NCBI GenBank assembly: GCA_963717375.1
Contig: OY970329.1
Location: forward strand, 1,054,001 to 1,118,000
Length of the DNA stretch: 64,000 nucleotides
Source: VRUE01 sp963717375
GTDB taxonomy: Bacteria; Actinomycetota; Thermoleophilia; Solirubrobacterales; 70-9
Direction of reading: 5' to 3'
Shown: piece by piece, positions 17,616 to 25,474 of the stretch
Position numbering within the stretch: position 1 is the stretch's first letter
How the letters are laid out: the number at the start of each line of letters is the position of its first letter
Notes under the pieces: model-generated
What the model was told of the DNA's origin: nothing
Databases searched by the model: none
What the model saw: only the letters and a program-made list of their open reading frames with translations
Translations under genes and position numbers: made by a program

Positions 17616-18188
17616 CTAGGAAGCGGCATCCCACTGATAGCCGACGCTCATCGACGATCCCTTGTAGGCGTTGTCCCCGGTCGTCGGAGACGACGGAGTA
17701 CCCCCGTTGGGGAACGTGATCGTGAATTCGTAGGTGCGGGATTCGTCGGCTTTGAATTCGCCGAGAGTCCGCGCGCCCATCGCGCCGACCTTGCCCGAGT
17801 ACACGGAGACTGGCGATCCCGCTTTGGTCACGTCTTCCACTTTCAGATCGAGCACTTCCGACAGCTTGCCGCCATTGGGGCCCGCTGCGTCCGAGAGGCT
17901 CGTCTTCGAGAGGGTGAACGTGCCAGCGACATCGCCGGTGTTTTTGATCGTCACCGTGCCGTTGGTCGGGAGTGCCCCGGGCACCATCTTCGATGCCGTC
18001 AGTACCGCCGCGCCTTCCTTGGAATTGGATTGCGCGAGGCTGCCGGCGCTGAATGTGTTGCTCGGGTTCGCGGACTTCGAGGTGAAGCTCGCGCCTGATC
18101 CAACGACCGCGCCGACTGCCAGCAGTGCTACAAGAAGCGCTCCAAGCAGATGGCGGGGACTCGAGAGGATCACGGAAATACGAGACAT
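17616..18188 (-). CDS. TasA/camelysin-like protein under riboswitch control
   Basis: Protein of 190 residues. A signal segment (14-33) is followed by SGASFTSKSANPSNTFSAGS, the SipW-type motif. A beta-sandwich carries MVPGALPTNGTVTIKNTGDV and a C-terminal MSVGYQWDAAS. It is the first gene of a four-gene unit and the direct target of the c-di-GMP riboswitch, whose 3' side reaches its ribosome-binding site (GAAGGAGG, five bases before ATG 18188). It is the best candidate for the major fibre subunit. The family call comes from the signal type, motif order and sipW linkage. Confidence 0.82.
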   Translation of the reverse strand: MSRISVILSSPRHLLGALLVALLAVGAVVGSGASFTSKSANPSNTFSAGSLAQSNSKEGAAVLTASKMVPGALPTNGTVTIKNTGDVAGTFTLSKTSLSDAAGPNGGKLSEVLDLKVEDVTKAGSPVSVYSGKVGAMGARTLGEFKADESRTYEFTITFPNGGTPSSPTTGDNAYKGSSMSVGYQWDAAS

Positions 18189-18222
18189 AAGTGCCTCCTT
18201 CGGGGCTCGATTTTTGGGCTCC

Positions 18223-18310
18223 GAAAGCGGCAGCCGAGCTATCTCGGCCGAAGCCGAGACCTCTTGCTTTGCGTCCCCGCCTCACAGCGGGTTTGCCTTG
18301 AATCGCTTCC
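18223..18310 (-). promoter_or_regulatory. Cyclic di-GMP class I (GEMM) riboswitch
   Basis: On the minus strand the conserved GEMM core reads GGCAAACC (18298-18291), then a CCCGC/GCGGG stem closed by a GUGA GNRA tetraloop, then GGGACGCAAAGC (18276-18265). A long stem with a UUCG loop and a terminal GGCUGCC follow. The P1 helix pairs 18304-18310 with 18223-18229 (seven pairs, one G-U). These match the published class I consensus, including the tetraloop and the GACGCAAAGC element. Downstream, CUUUCGG (overlapping P1) can pair with CCGAAGG of the Shine-Dalgarno region. This predicts that ligand binding frees translation. Confidence 0.93.
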
Positions 18311-18360
18311 ATGCCTGAACCTGATCGGCAGGAAGCGGCGAATTGCTGAGATCGGATTCG

Positions 18361-18402
18361 GAAAAATCCCCTCATCCAACAACTGGATTGCCGAGGGAGA
18401 TT
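18361..18402 (-). terminator. Intrinsic terminator after the first TasA-like gene
   Basis: Minus-strand hairpin with an inner perfect stem (ATCCA/TGGAT) inside an outer stem AATC-CCCTC/GAGGGGATT with one bulge, followed by a T run at 18366-18361. It lies 19 bases after the stop of the 18421-19047 gene. It ends that transcript before the riboswitch, so the downstream unit needs its own promoter in about 18311-18360. Confidence 0.75.
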
Positions 18403-18420
18403 CGAGCCTGACTGGCGGCG

Positions 18421-19047
18421 CTACGAAGCGTTCCAGGAGAAGCCGGCGCTGAGCGTGGAGCCCTCGACCTCGTTGCCGACGCCGCGGGGCAGCGTCACGG
18501 TGAAGTCGTAGGCCCGCTCCGCCCCGGCCGCGATCCGGCCGAGGCGGAGTCGCGACAGACCGGCAAGAGAACCCTCGTAGAGAGCGGGACCCCCGGCAGC
18601 GGGGGCGATGCGCAGCATCAACGCCGAAGACAGCGGCGCCCCTCCGGGTCCTACGCGATCCGCGACATGCGAGGAGAGACTGAAAGCCGAGGTGCCGGAT
18701 CCCGCATTGGAGACCCGAATCGTCGCCGTCCGGCCCTGGCCGGGAACGATCCCGTCGATCGAGAGCCGCGCGCCTCCATCGGCTCGGACGGCAACCAGCG
18801 AATCCGAGGAGAAGACGCGCACCGGATCCACGCCGGCGCTTGCCCCCGCGCCAAAGGCGGCGGGTAGCGCAACGGCGAGGATCGCGATCGCGAGGGCCAG
18901 GGAGAGTGCCGGGCGCAGCCACCGAGTGATCCCGAACCGCCCTGTTCCGGCGACGAACGGTGCGGAGATTGTCCCGGCAAGTGCGCTCACGTCCCACCCA
19001 TCGGCGCCCGCTGGCGAACCCGAGACCCCGCTGGACTCATATTCCAC
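18421..19047 (-). CDS. TasA-like secreted protein (divergent member)
   Basis: Protein of about 208 residues, related to the two TasA-like proteins downstream. It has a hydrophobic segment (about 46-68), then GASAGVDPVRVFSSDSL in place of the usual SipW motif. The same body follows: IDGIVPGQGRTATIRVSNAG and a C-terminal strand ending in AGFSWNAS. The N-terminus before the membrane segment is unusually long and the GTG start at 19047 has no clear ribosome-binding site, so a later start (GTG at 18990) is possible. It is transcribed separately, since a terminator follows it. Confidence 0.68.
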   Translation of the reverse strand: MEYESSGVSGSPAGADGWDVSALAGTISAPFVAGTGRFGITRWLRPALSLALAIAILAVALPAAFGAGASAGVDPVRVFSSDSLVAVRADGGARLSIDGIVPGQGRTATIRVSNAGSGTSAFSLSSHVADRVGPGGAPLSSALMLRIAPAAGGPALYEGSLAGLSRLRLGRIAAGAERAYDFTVTLPRGVGNEVEGSTLSAGFSWNAS

Positions 19048-19079
19048 TGGACGTATGTACTAGCCGGAGGCCGGCACGC

Positions 19080-19757
19080 TTACACGTCGGGAAACGGCTC
19101 CAAGCCCGCGTGCCAGGGACCGGGCGGGTAGGTGTGGATGCCGCTCTCGTCCATCTCCCCCTGCAGTCGTTTGAACAGCTGGCCGGCGTTTTTCAGCACC
19201 GCCTTCAGTTCCTCCTCGCTGCGCTCTCCCAGGCGCCAGAGAAACCAGAGCTGGCGATCGTTGATGCCGAAGTCGACCTCGCCGGTCATCGTCGTCGTCC
19301 AGGCGAGGAACCCGGGGCTGAACAGCTCGCGCAGGGCGACCGGGTCGTACTCGCGCGGCACGGTCGCCTGGAAGCGCCTGTTGAAGTCGATCGACTCGAA
19401 CTCGACCTTGCGAGCGAAGCGCTGGGTGACGACCTCGTGACCCTCGATCGACTCGACGTTGAAGGCGGGCACGACCTGAGCCAGGTCGGGCATGTGCGCC
19501 TTGGCGAGGATCGCGGTGGGCAGGATCGCCTTGCCGAAGAGGCCGCCGACTTCCTTCTCGTCCGCATCGCAGCAAGATCCCCAGAAGCCCTCGGCGAGTT
19601 GCCCAGTGAGTCGGTTCGTGCCGCCGACACAGAGCGCGACCGGACCGTCCACGGGGTTGATCCCGCCGACCGGCTCGTATTTGAGCTCGTGCCGCTCACC
19701 GTACTTGCGTACGACCTCGGCCCATTCCTGCGCTTCTTGCTTGGCGCCCATATACAC
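19080..19757 (-). CDS. Conserved hypothetical protein (DUF3137-like), divergent from lemA
   Basis: Soluble protein of 225 residues without signal or membrane segment. The stretch with FARKVEFESIDFNRRF followed by YDPVALRELFSPGFLAW resembles the DUF3137 pattern found in proteins encoded beside LemA. The resemblance is by eye and tentative. It is divergent from lemA with a 45-base gap, which supports a shared role at the membrane. The start is GTG 19757, with an in-frame ATG at 19751 as alternative. Function unknown. Confidence 0.6.
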   Translation of the reverse strand: MYMGAKQEAQEWAEVVRKYGERHELKYEPVGGINPVDGPVALCVGGTNRLTGQLAEGFWGSCCDADEKEVGGLFGKAILPTAILAKAHMPDLAQVVPAFNVESIEGHEVVTQRFARKVEFESIDFNRRFQATVPREYDPVALRELFSPGFLAWTTTMTGEVDFGINDRQLWFLWRLGERSEEELKAVLKNAGQLFKRLQGEMDESGIHTYPPGPWHAGLEPFPDV

Positions 19758-19802
19758 GCCGATCCTATGCAGTTGGCCGGTGAGCCAGTTAGGATGGGCT
19801 CA

Positions 19803-20369
19803 ATGACTATCGCCATCATCGTGGTCGTCGCGATCATCGTCATCGCGGTCCTCTACTACATCGCCAAGCGCAACTCGATCATCGCCTCGCGCAACCGGGT
19901 CGACGAGTCTTGGAGCGGAATCGACGTGCAACTGAAGCGACGTCACGACCTCGTGCCGAACCTGGTCGAGACGGTCAAGGGCTACGCCGAGCACGAGAGT
20001 TCAACCTTCGAGAAGACGACCCAAGCGCGGGCCGAGGCGATGGCTGCTCAGGGTGTCGAGGAAACCGCCAAGGCCGAGCAGAAACTGACCCAGGCGCTGG
20101 CCGACGTCAAGGTCGTCGCGGAGAACTACCCGACCCTGCGCGCCACCGAGAACTTCCAGCAGCTCAGCCGCAACCTGTCCGAGCTCGAGGACGAGATCCA
20201 GGCATCACGGCGGATTTACAACTCCAACGTGCAGTCCTACAACACCGACATCGAACAGTTCCCCGGCTCGATCATCGCCAACCAGGGCGGCTTCACCAAA
20301 CGCGAGTACTTCGAGATCGAGGACGCGTCCGATCGCGAGCCGGTCTCGGTCAACTTCAGCAAAGACTGA
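19803..20369 (+). CDS. lemA: LemA family protein
   Basis: Membrane-anchored coiled-coil protein of 188 residues. An N-terminal transmembrane helix (3-20) is followed by the family hallmark NRVDESWSGIDVQLKRRHDLVPNL, split over residues 31-54. Later come the conserved NFQQLSRNLSELEDEIQASRR region and YNTDIEQFPGSIIAN. LemA proteins have no assigned enzyme activity and often partner with membrane proteases or DUF3137 proteins. ATG 19803 has AGGA 8 bases upstream and is preferred over ATG 19794. Confidence 0.93.
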   Translation: MTIAIIVVVAIIVIAVLYYIAKRNSIIASRNRVDESWSGIDVQLKRRHDLVPNLVETVKGYAEHESSTFEKTTQARAEAMAAQGVEETAKAEQKLTQALADVKVVAENYPTLRATENFQQLSRNLSELEDEIQASRRIYNSNVQSYNTDIEQFPGSIIANQGGFTKREYFEIEDASDREPVSVNFSKD

Positions 20370-20387
20370 GGCCTTAAGCTTCTTGTC

Positions 20388-20579
20388 ATGACTACCGCTA
20401 CGGAGCAAACGCTGTGGATCTGCGAGAGCTGCGGCTTCATCTATGACCCGGCGATCGGCGACCCCGACGGCGGCATCCCCCCCGGAACCAAGTTTGAGGA
20501 CATCCCCAAGGACTGGTTCTGCCCGGTCTGCGGCGCGAGGACCTCAGACTTTCGCCCGCTGGAGCCCGGCGAGGCCTAG
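20388..20579 (+). CDS. Rubredoxin
   Basis: Small iron electron carrier of 63 residues. Two CxxCG-type knuckles, ICESCGFIYDP and FCPVCGA, supply the four Cys ligands of one Fe. The aromatic YD, P and W positions of the family are present. It starts 18 bases after lemA and ends 15 bases before the GMC oxidoreductase. It may serve an oxygenase or oxidative-stress enzyme; no partner hydroxylase is adjacent. Superoxide dismutase lies two genes downstream. Confidence 0.93.
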   Translation: MTTATEQTLWICESCGFIYDPAIGDPDGGIPPGTKFEDIPKDWFCPVCGARTSDFRPLEPGEA

Positions 20580-20594
20580 GCCCGCAGGGGCGGC

Positions 20595-22241
20595 ATGAAG
20601 TACGACGTCGATTGGCTGGTGGTGGGCTCCGGATTCGGTGGCTCCGTTTCCGCGCTGCGGCTCGCCGAGAAGGGCTACAGCGTCACCGTGCTCGAGTGCG
20701 GCAGCCGCTTTCGCGACGAGGACTTCGCCGAGTCGACCCTGCGCCAGCCGCGTCGCTATTTCTGGGCGCCGAAGCTGGGCATGCGCGGGGTTCTGCGCAT
20801 GACCTTCTTCAAGGACGTCCTCGTCGTCTCGGGTAGCGGCGTCGGCGGTGGCAGCCTCGGCTACGCCAACACGCTTTACCGGGCCCGCCCCGCCTTCTTC
20901 AAGGACCAGCAATGGGCCGAGTTGGGCGACTGGAAAGCCGAGCTCAAGCCCCACTACGAGACCGCCGAACGGATGCTCGGCGTCGTCGAGTACGAGGGAA
21001 TAGGCGCGGCCGACCAACTGCTGAAGGAATACGGCGAGGAGATCGGCGTCGGCGAGACCTTCACCAACACCCGCGTCGGCGTCTTCTTCGACAAACCGGG
21101 CGTCGAGGTTCCCGACCCGTTCTTCGATGGCGAGGGCCCGTCTCGAACCGGCTGCATGCGCTGCGGAAGCTGCATGGTCGGCTGTCGCCACGGGGCGAAG
21201 AACACGCTGGTCAAGAACTACCTCTGGTTCGCCGAGAAGCTCGGGGTCAGGATCGAGCCCGAGCGGCAGGTGACCGAGATCCGCCCGCTCGGCCCGGCCG
21301 ACGGCTCCGAGGGATACGCGGTGACCAGCGAGCGCTCCGGCTCATGGCTGCGCAAGCAGCGACGCACCGTCCACGCCCGCGGTGTGATCGTCGCCGCCGG
21401 TGCCCTTGGCACGAACAACCTGCTCGCCAACTGCCGCCACAGCGGCGCCCTGCCGCGCCTCTCCAGCCGCATCGGCGATGTAATCCGGACCAACTCGGAG
21501 TCGATCCAATCGGTCACCGCGATGGACGATGAGCGTGACTTCAGCCGCTCGGTCGCGATCACCTCCAGCATCTACCCGGATCCCGACACCCACATCGAGG
21601 TCGTCACCTACGGCGAGGCCGGCGACGCGATGAGCGGCACCTTCACCGCGATGACCGGTCCTGGCACCAAGCTGACGAGGCCGCTGAAGTGGATCTTCGC
21701 GATGCTGCGCCATCCGTTGCAGGCCCTGCGAATGCGGATCCCCTACCGCTGGTCGCGGCGGACCGTGATCCTCCTAGTGATGCAGACAGTTGACGCGGCG
21801 ATGCACCTGCGACCCAAGCGCAAGCTCTTCGGACGCGGCGTGCGACTGCAAACCGAGCAGGACCCGAACCGCCCCAACCCGACCTACATCCCGGCCGCCG
21901 CGCAGGCGGCCCGCTGGTTCGCAAAGCGAACCGGGGGCACCGCCCAGAGCGCCCTCACCGAGTCGATTCAGAACATCCCCACCACCGCCCACATCCTCGG
22001 CGGCGCGGTGATCGGCGCCGGGCCGGAGAGCGGCGTCGTCGACGCCGCCAACCGGGTCTTCGGCTACGAGAACCTGCTGGTCACCGACGGCGCCTCGATC
22101 CCGGCGAACCCTGGCGTCAACCCGAGCCTGACGATCACCGCCAAGGCCGAGCACGCGATGAGCTTGGTCCCCCAGAAGCAGGGAACCGAGCCGCGCGACC
22201 TTCCCCGGGCCGCGCGGCCTGCAACTCCGGTCGCTTCCTAG
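20595..22241 (+). CDS. GMC-type FAD oxidoreductase, cholesterol-oxidase-like
   Basis: Flavoenzyme of 548 residues. The N-terminal Rossmann motif VVGSGFGGSVSALRLAEKG binds FAD, and a C-terminal segment, VTDGASIPANPGVNPSLTITA, is the second GMC FAD motif. The middle carries GCMRCGSCMVGCRHGAKNTL (near residues 176-195). This is a Cys-rich stretch typical of the ChoD-like actinobacterial branch rather than secreted cholesterol oxidases. No signal peptide. It likely oxidises a steroid or other hydrophobic alcohol with an unknown acceptor; the rubredoxin just upstream is a possible one, by inference. Confidence 0.85.
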   Translation: MKYDVDWLVVGSGFGGSVSALRLAEKGYSVTVLECGSRFRDEDFAESTLRQPRRYFWAPKLGMRGVLRMTFFKDVLVVSGSGVGGGSLGYANTLYRARPAFFKDQQWAELGDWKAELKPHYETAERMLGVVEYEGIGAADQLLKEYGEEIGVGETFTNTRVGVFFDKPGVEVPDPFFDGEGPSRTGCMRCGSCMVGCRHGAKNTLVKNYLWFAEKLGVRIEPERQVTEIRPLGPADGSEGYAVTSERSGSWLRKQRRTVHARGVIVAAGALGTNNLLANCRHSGALPRLSSRIGDVIRTNSESIQSVTAMDDERDFSRSVAITSSIYPDPDTHIEVVTYGEAGDAMSGTFTAMTGPGTKLTRPLKWIFAMLRHPLQALRMRIPYRWSRRTVILLVMQTVDAAMHLRPKRKLFGRGVRLQTEQDPNRPNPTYIPAAAQAARWFAKRTGGTAQSALTESIQNIPTTAHILGGAVIGAGPESGVVDAANRVFGYENLLVTDGASIPANPGVNPSLTITAKAEHAMSLVPQKQGTEPRDLPRAARPATPVAS

Positions 22242-22244
22242 CGC

Positions 22245-22850
22245 TCAGCCCGCGTCGGCGAGGCGCTGCCCGACGTAATCCCAGTTGACGACGTTCCAGA
22301 AAGCGTCGATGTAGTCGGGGCGCTTGTTCTGGTACTTGAGGTAGTAGGCGTGCTCCCATACGTCACAGCCGAGCAGCGGCACGCTGCCGTCGGAGAGCGG
22401 CGAGTCCTGGTTCGGCGTCGAGACGACGGCCAGTCCGGAGCTGTCCTTGACCAGCCAGGCCCAGCCGGAGCCGAAGCGGGCGATGCCGGCGTTCTTGAAC
22501 TCGTCCTTGAAGGAATCGAAGGAACCAAAGGTCTCGCCGATCGCCGCGCCGAGGTCGCCGCCGGGCTCGCCGCCGCCGTCGGGGCTGAGCATCTGCCAGA
22601 AGAGGCTGTGGTTGTAATGGCCACCGGCGTTGTTGCGGACCGGGCCCTGCTTGTCGCCGGGCAGGCTGCTGAGGTTGCGCAGCACGTCCTCGACCTCGCG
22701 GTCGGCCCACTCGGTTCCCTCCAGAGCCGCGTTCGCCTTGTCGACGTAGGCCTGGTGGTGCTTGTCGTGGTGAACGCGCATCGTCGCCTCGTCGATGTGG
22801 GGCTCGAGGGCGTCGTATGCGTAAGGAAGGTCGGGAACCGAAAAGGCCAT
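22245..22850 (-). CDS. Superoxide dismutase (Fe/Mn)
   Basis: Cytoplasmic Fe/Mn superoxide dismutase of 201 residues. Metal ligands are His27, His81 (NNAGGHYNHSLFW), and the Asp and His of DVWEHAYYLKY. GHYNHSLFW and WAWLVK fit the family. Metal preference cannot be decided here. It is convergent with the GMC gene, with only three bases between stops, and divergent from the MFS gene across 136 bases. Confidence 0.95.
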   Translation of the reverse strand: MAFSVPDLPYAYDALEPHIDEATMRVHHDKHHQAYVDKANAALEGTEWADREVEDVLRNLSSLPGDKQGPVRNNAGGHYNHSLFWQMLSPDGGGEPGGDLGAAIGETFGSFDSFKDEFKNAGIARFGSGWAWLVKDSSGLAVVSTPNQDSPLSDGSVPLLGCDVWEHAYYLKYQNKRPDYIDAFWNVVNWDYVGQRLADAG

Positions 22851-22986
22851 CTGGTGTCTCCTTGGGTCGATATTCGAAGTCTCGCTGGGAGCCTAACGCC
22901 GCCACGCCTTCGGTACCCGTGCGAGTTCCTCGGCACACCCGACAAGATGCATAAACCGGTCGCTAGCGGGGTACTGGCCGGGCGGG

Positions 22987-24549
22987 ATGAGCGATTCCGA
23001 TCCCAAGATGGAAAAGATCGAGACCCGCGTGCCTTCGCGGCTCGACCGCCTCCCCTGGTCCAACTTCCACTGGATGATCGTGGTCGGCCTGGGCACGGTC
23101 TGGATCCTCGACGGGCTCGAGGTGACGATCGTCGGCAGTATCGGCCAGCGGCTGACCGAAAAAGGCAGCGGCCTCGTGCTCGATGCCAGTCAGATCGGCA
23201 CCGCCGCCGCCTTCTACGTCGCCGGCGCCTGCGTCGGCGCGCTCTTCTTCGGTCAGCTCACCGACCGCTTCGGCCGCAAGAAGCTCTTCCTCTTGACGCT
23301 CGGCGTCTACATCGTCGCCACGATCGCCACCGCCTTCTCCTTCAGCGCCTGGTACTTCTTCGCCGCTCGCTTCTTCACGGGCGCCGGCATCGGCGGCGAG
23401 TACGCAGCGATCAACTCGGCGATCGATGAGCTGATCCCGGCGCGGCTGCGCGGCCGGGTCGACCTGATGATCAACGGCAGCTTCTGGATCGGCGCCGCGG
23501 GCGGCGCCGTGGCGGCGATCGCCCTGCTCGACACCGCGCTCTTCGCCGCCGACGTCGGCTGGCGCCTGGCCTTCGGAATCGGTGCTCTCCTGGGCGTCGG
23601 CATCCTCCTGGTCCGCCGCAACGTGCCGGAGAGCCCGCGCTGGCTCTTCATCCATGGCCGCGACGAAGAGGCCGACGAAATCGTCGGCGATATCGAGGAG
23701 GCGATCGAAGAGGAGAAGGGCGAAGAGCTGCCCCAGCCCGATGACAGCCTCACGATCAAACAGCGCGAGCGCATCCCCTTCCGCGAGATCGCCCGGACCG
23801 CGATCTCGAAATACCCTCGCCGCACCGCCCTCGGCCTCGCCCTCTTCGTCGGCCAGGCCTTCATGTACAACGCGGTCACCTTCGACCTCGGCACCCTGCT
23901 GGGCGAATTCTTTGACGTCTCCTCGGGCAGCGTGCCCTTCTACATCGCCCTCTTCGGCATCTCTAACTTCCTCGGTCCGTTCACCCTCGGCCGCCTCTTC
24001 GACACGGTCGGGCGCAAGCCAATGGTCACCGCGACCTACCTCGGCTCCGCCGCCCTGACCGTGGTGCTGGGTGTCCTACTGCTCGGCAGCTCGCTCACCA
24101 CCTGGACCTTCATGGCGCTGGTGCTGGCGATCTTCTTCATCGCCTCGGCGGGCGCCAGCTCCGCCTACCTGACCGTCAGCGAGATCTTCCCGATGGAGAC
24201 GCGGGCGCTCTCAATCGCCTTCTTCTACGCCGTCGGCACCGCGGCAGGCGGCATCGCCGGGCCGCTGCTCTTCGGCCACTTCATCGCCAGCGGCAGCCAG
24301 GACCAGGTCGCGACCGGCTTCTTTATCGGCGCCGCGGTAATGGCGATCGGCGGGATCGCCGAGCTGTTCTTTGGCGTCAAGGCAGAGCAGAGACAGCTGG
24401 AGGACGTGGCGGAACCGCTTACGGCGGAAGAGGGAGGCAGCGATGACCAGGAGAAGGGCGGGAAACGGGAGCCTCCTCGCGGCCGCTACCGGCTGGGTCG
24501 CGGCAGCTACAACTCTCCACCAGGGATGCCCAACTGGACACCGCGGTAG
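22987..24549 (+). CDS. MFS transporter, sugar-porter-like
   Basis: Secondary transporter of 520 residues with about 12 helices. GQLTDRFGRKK is the loop 2-3 motif. RFFTGAGIGGEYAAINSAIDELIPARLRGR, split around residues 133-162, is the sugar-porter/niacin-permease-type TM4-5 signature. A PESPRW motif sits before the central loop. That loop (about 225-250) is highly acidic. Distinguishable from drug exporters by these motifs. Substrate (sugar or organic acid) unknown. A GGGCGGG precedes the ATG. Confidence 0.88.
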   Translation: MSDSDPKMEKIETRVPSRLDRLPWSNFHWMIVVGLGTVWILDGLEVTIVGSIGQRLTEKGSGLVLDASQIGTAAAFYVAGACVGALFFGQLTDRFGRKKLFLLTLGVYIVATIATAFSFSAWYFFAARFFTGAGIGGEYAAINSAIDELIPARLRGRVDLMINGSFWIGAAGGAVAAIALLDTALFAADVGWRLAFGIGALLGVGILLVRRNVPESPRWLFIHGRDEEADEIVGDIEEAIEEEKGEELPQPDDSLTIKQRERIPFREIARTAISKYPRRTALGLALFVGQAFMYNAVTFDLGTLLGEFFDVSSGSVPFYIALFGISNFLGPFTLGRLFDTVGRKPMVTATYLGSAALTVVLGVLLLGSSLTTWTFMALVLAIFFIASAGASSAYLTVSEIFPMETRALSIAFFYAVGTAAGGIAGPLLFGHFIASGSQDQVATGFFIGAAVMAIGGIAELFFGVKAEQRQLEDVAEPLTAEEGGSDDQEKGGKREPPRGRYRLGRGSYNSPPGMPNWTPR

Positions 24550-24649
24550 CCCTGCTAGCGTGTCTCACAGGATGGCTGCACGGTCTCAGGGGAGGCTCAG
24601 AGGGCGGCGACGATCTGTTCCCGGAAGAATCTCCCCCACCTAGAGCGCC

Positions 24650-25471
24650 ATGGCAGCTAAGCGCACCACAGACGACATAGATTCCGCCGCCCGGTCACCG
24701 GGGTCGACTGAGCATCTCGCCGGCGAACGCGAGCTCTGGGACCGCTTCGTGCGTGACCACGACCCAGCCATCCGCGAGGAGCTGGTGCGGCGCAACATGG
24801 CCTTCGCCAAGCGCTTGGCGCTGCGCTACCGCGGTGCCAGCGAGTCCTTCGACGACCTGCTCCAAGTCGCCAACCTCGGCCTACTCAACGCGGTTGATCG
24901 CTTCGACCCCGAGCGCGGCATCCCCTTCACCGCCTTCGCCTCGCCGACGATCCTCGGCGAGCTCAAGCGTCATTTCCGCGATCGGGTCTGGACGGTGCGG
25001 GTGCCGCGCGGGCTGCACGACCGAATGGCGGAAGTCGACAAGGCGACCACCGAGCTGACCAAGCAACTGCAGCGCTCTCCCTCGATCGGCGAGATCGCCG
25101 AGCGCCTGGGGATCGAGCAAACCGACGTGCTCGAGGTGATGGAGGCAAACCACAACCGCCGCCCCCTCTCGCTCGATCGCCCGCCCGGGGGCGAGGACTC
25201 CGACGAGGCGCCGCCCTCCGAATGGATCGGCGACGAGGACGAGCGCTTCGAGCTGGTCGAGGGACGGATCGCCCTCGACGCCGCGCTGCCTTACCTCGAG
25301 GAGCGCGAGCGCACCGTCCTGCGCCTGCGCTTCGTCGAGGACCTGACCCAGTCGCAGATCGCCGACCAGATCGGCCACTCGCAGATGCACGTCTCTCGCA
25401 TCCTGCGCCGCGCGCTCACTCGCATCCGCGAACGGATCGAGGAGGAACGCGGCCTGGACAGGGACGCCTAG
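24650..25471 (+). CDS. SigB/SigF-family RNA polymerase sigma factor
   Basis: Alternative sigma-70 factor of 273 residues with regions 2, 3 and 4. Region 2 has RYRGASESFDDLLQVANLGLLNAVDRFDPERGI and the -10-recognition segment PFTAFASPTILGELKRHFRD. Region 4 has LTQSQIADQIGHSQMHVSRILRRAL. Lack of region 1.1 and the GELKRHFRD motif place it in the SigB/F/G group controlled by anti-sigma kinases. An HATPase anti-sigma-like protein lies four bases away on the other strand and a SpoIIE-type phosphatase 3 kb downstream. It is likely a general-stress or developmental sigma. Confidence 0.92.
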   Translation: MAAKRTTDDIDSAARSPGSTEHLAGERELWDRFVRDHDPAIREELVRRNMAFAKRLALRYRGASESFDDLLQVANLGLLNAVDRFDPERGIPFTAFASPTILGELKRHFRDRVWTVRVPRGLHDRMAEVDKATTELTKQLQRSPSIGEIAERLGIEQTDVLEVMEANHNRRPLSLDRPPGGEDSDEAPPSEWIGDEDERFELVEGRIALDAALPYLEERERTVLRLRFVEDLTQSQIADQIGHSQMHVSRILRRALTRIRERIEEERGLDRDA

Positions 25472-25474
25472 AAG

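Noticed and set aside
18322..18329. GCCGATCA on the minus strand, like a FliA/WhiG -10 element, placed correctly for the riboswitch transcript
   Set aside because: Six of eight bases match, but no TAAA-type -35 lies at the right distance. Too weak to claim, though worth testing by 5' end mapping.
17524..18375. 283-codon minus frame covering the TasA-like gene and the riboswitch
   Set aside because: It is an alternative frame of the TasA-like gene and reads through the conserved riboswitch core. No protein-family features.
18960..19802. Long frame continuous with lemA
   Set aside because: It is antisense to the 19080-19757 gene. The LemA membrane anchor and a ribosome-binding site start at 19803.
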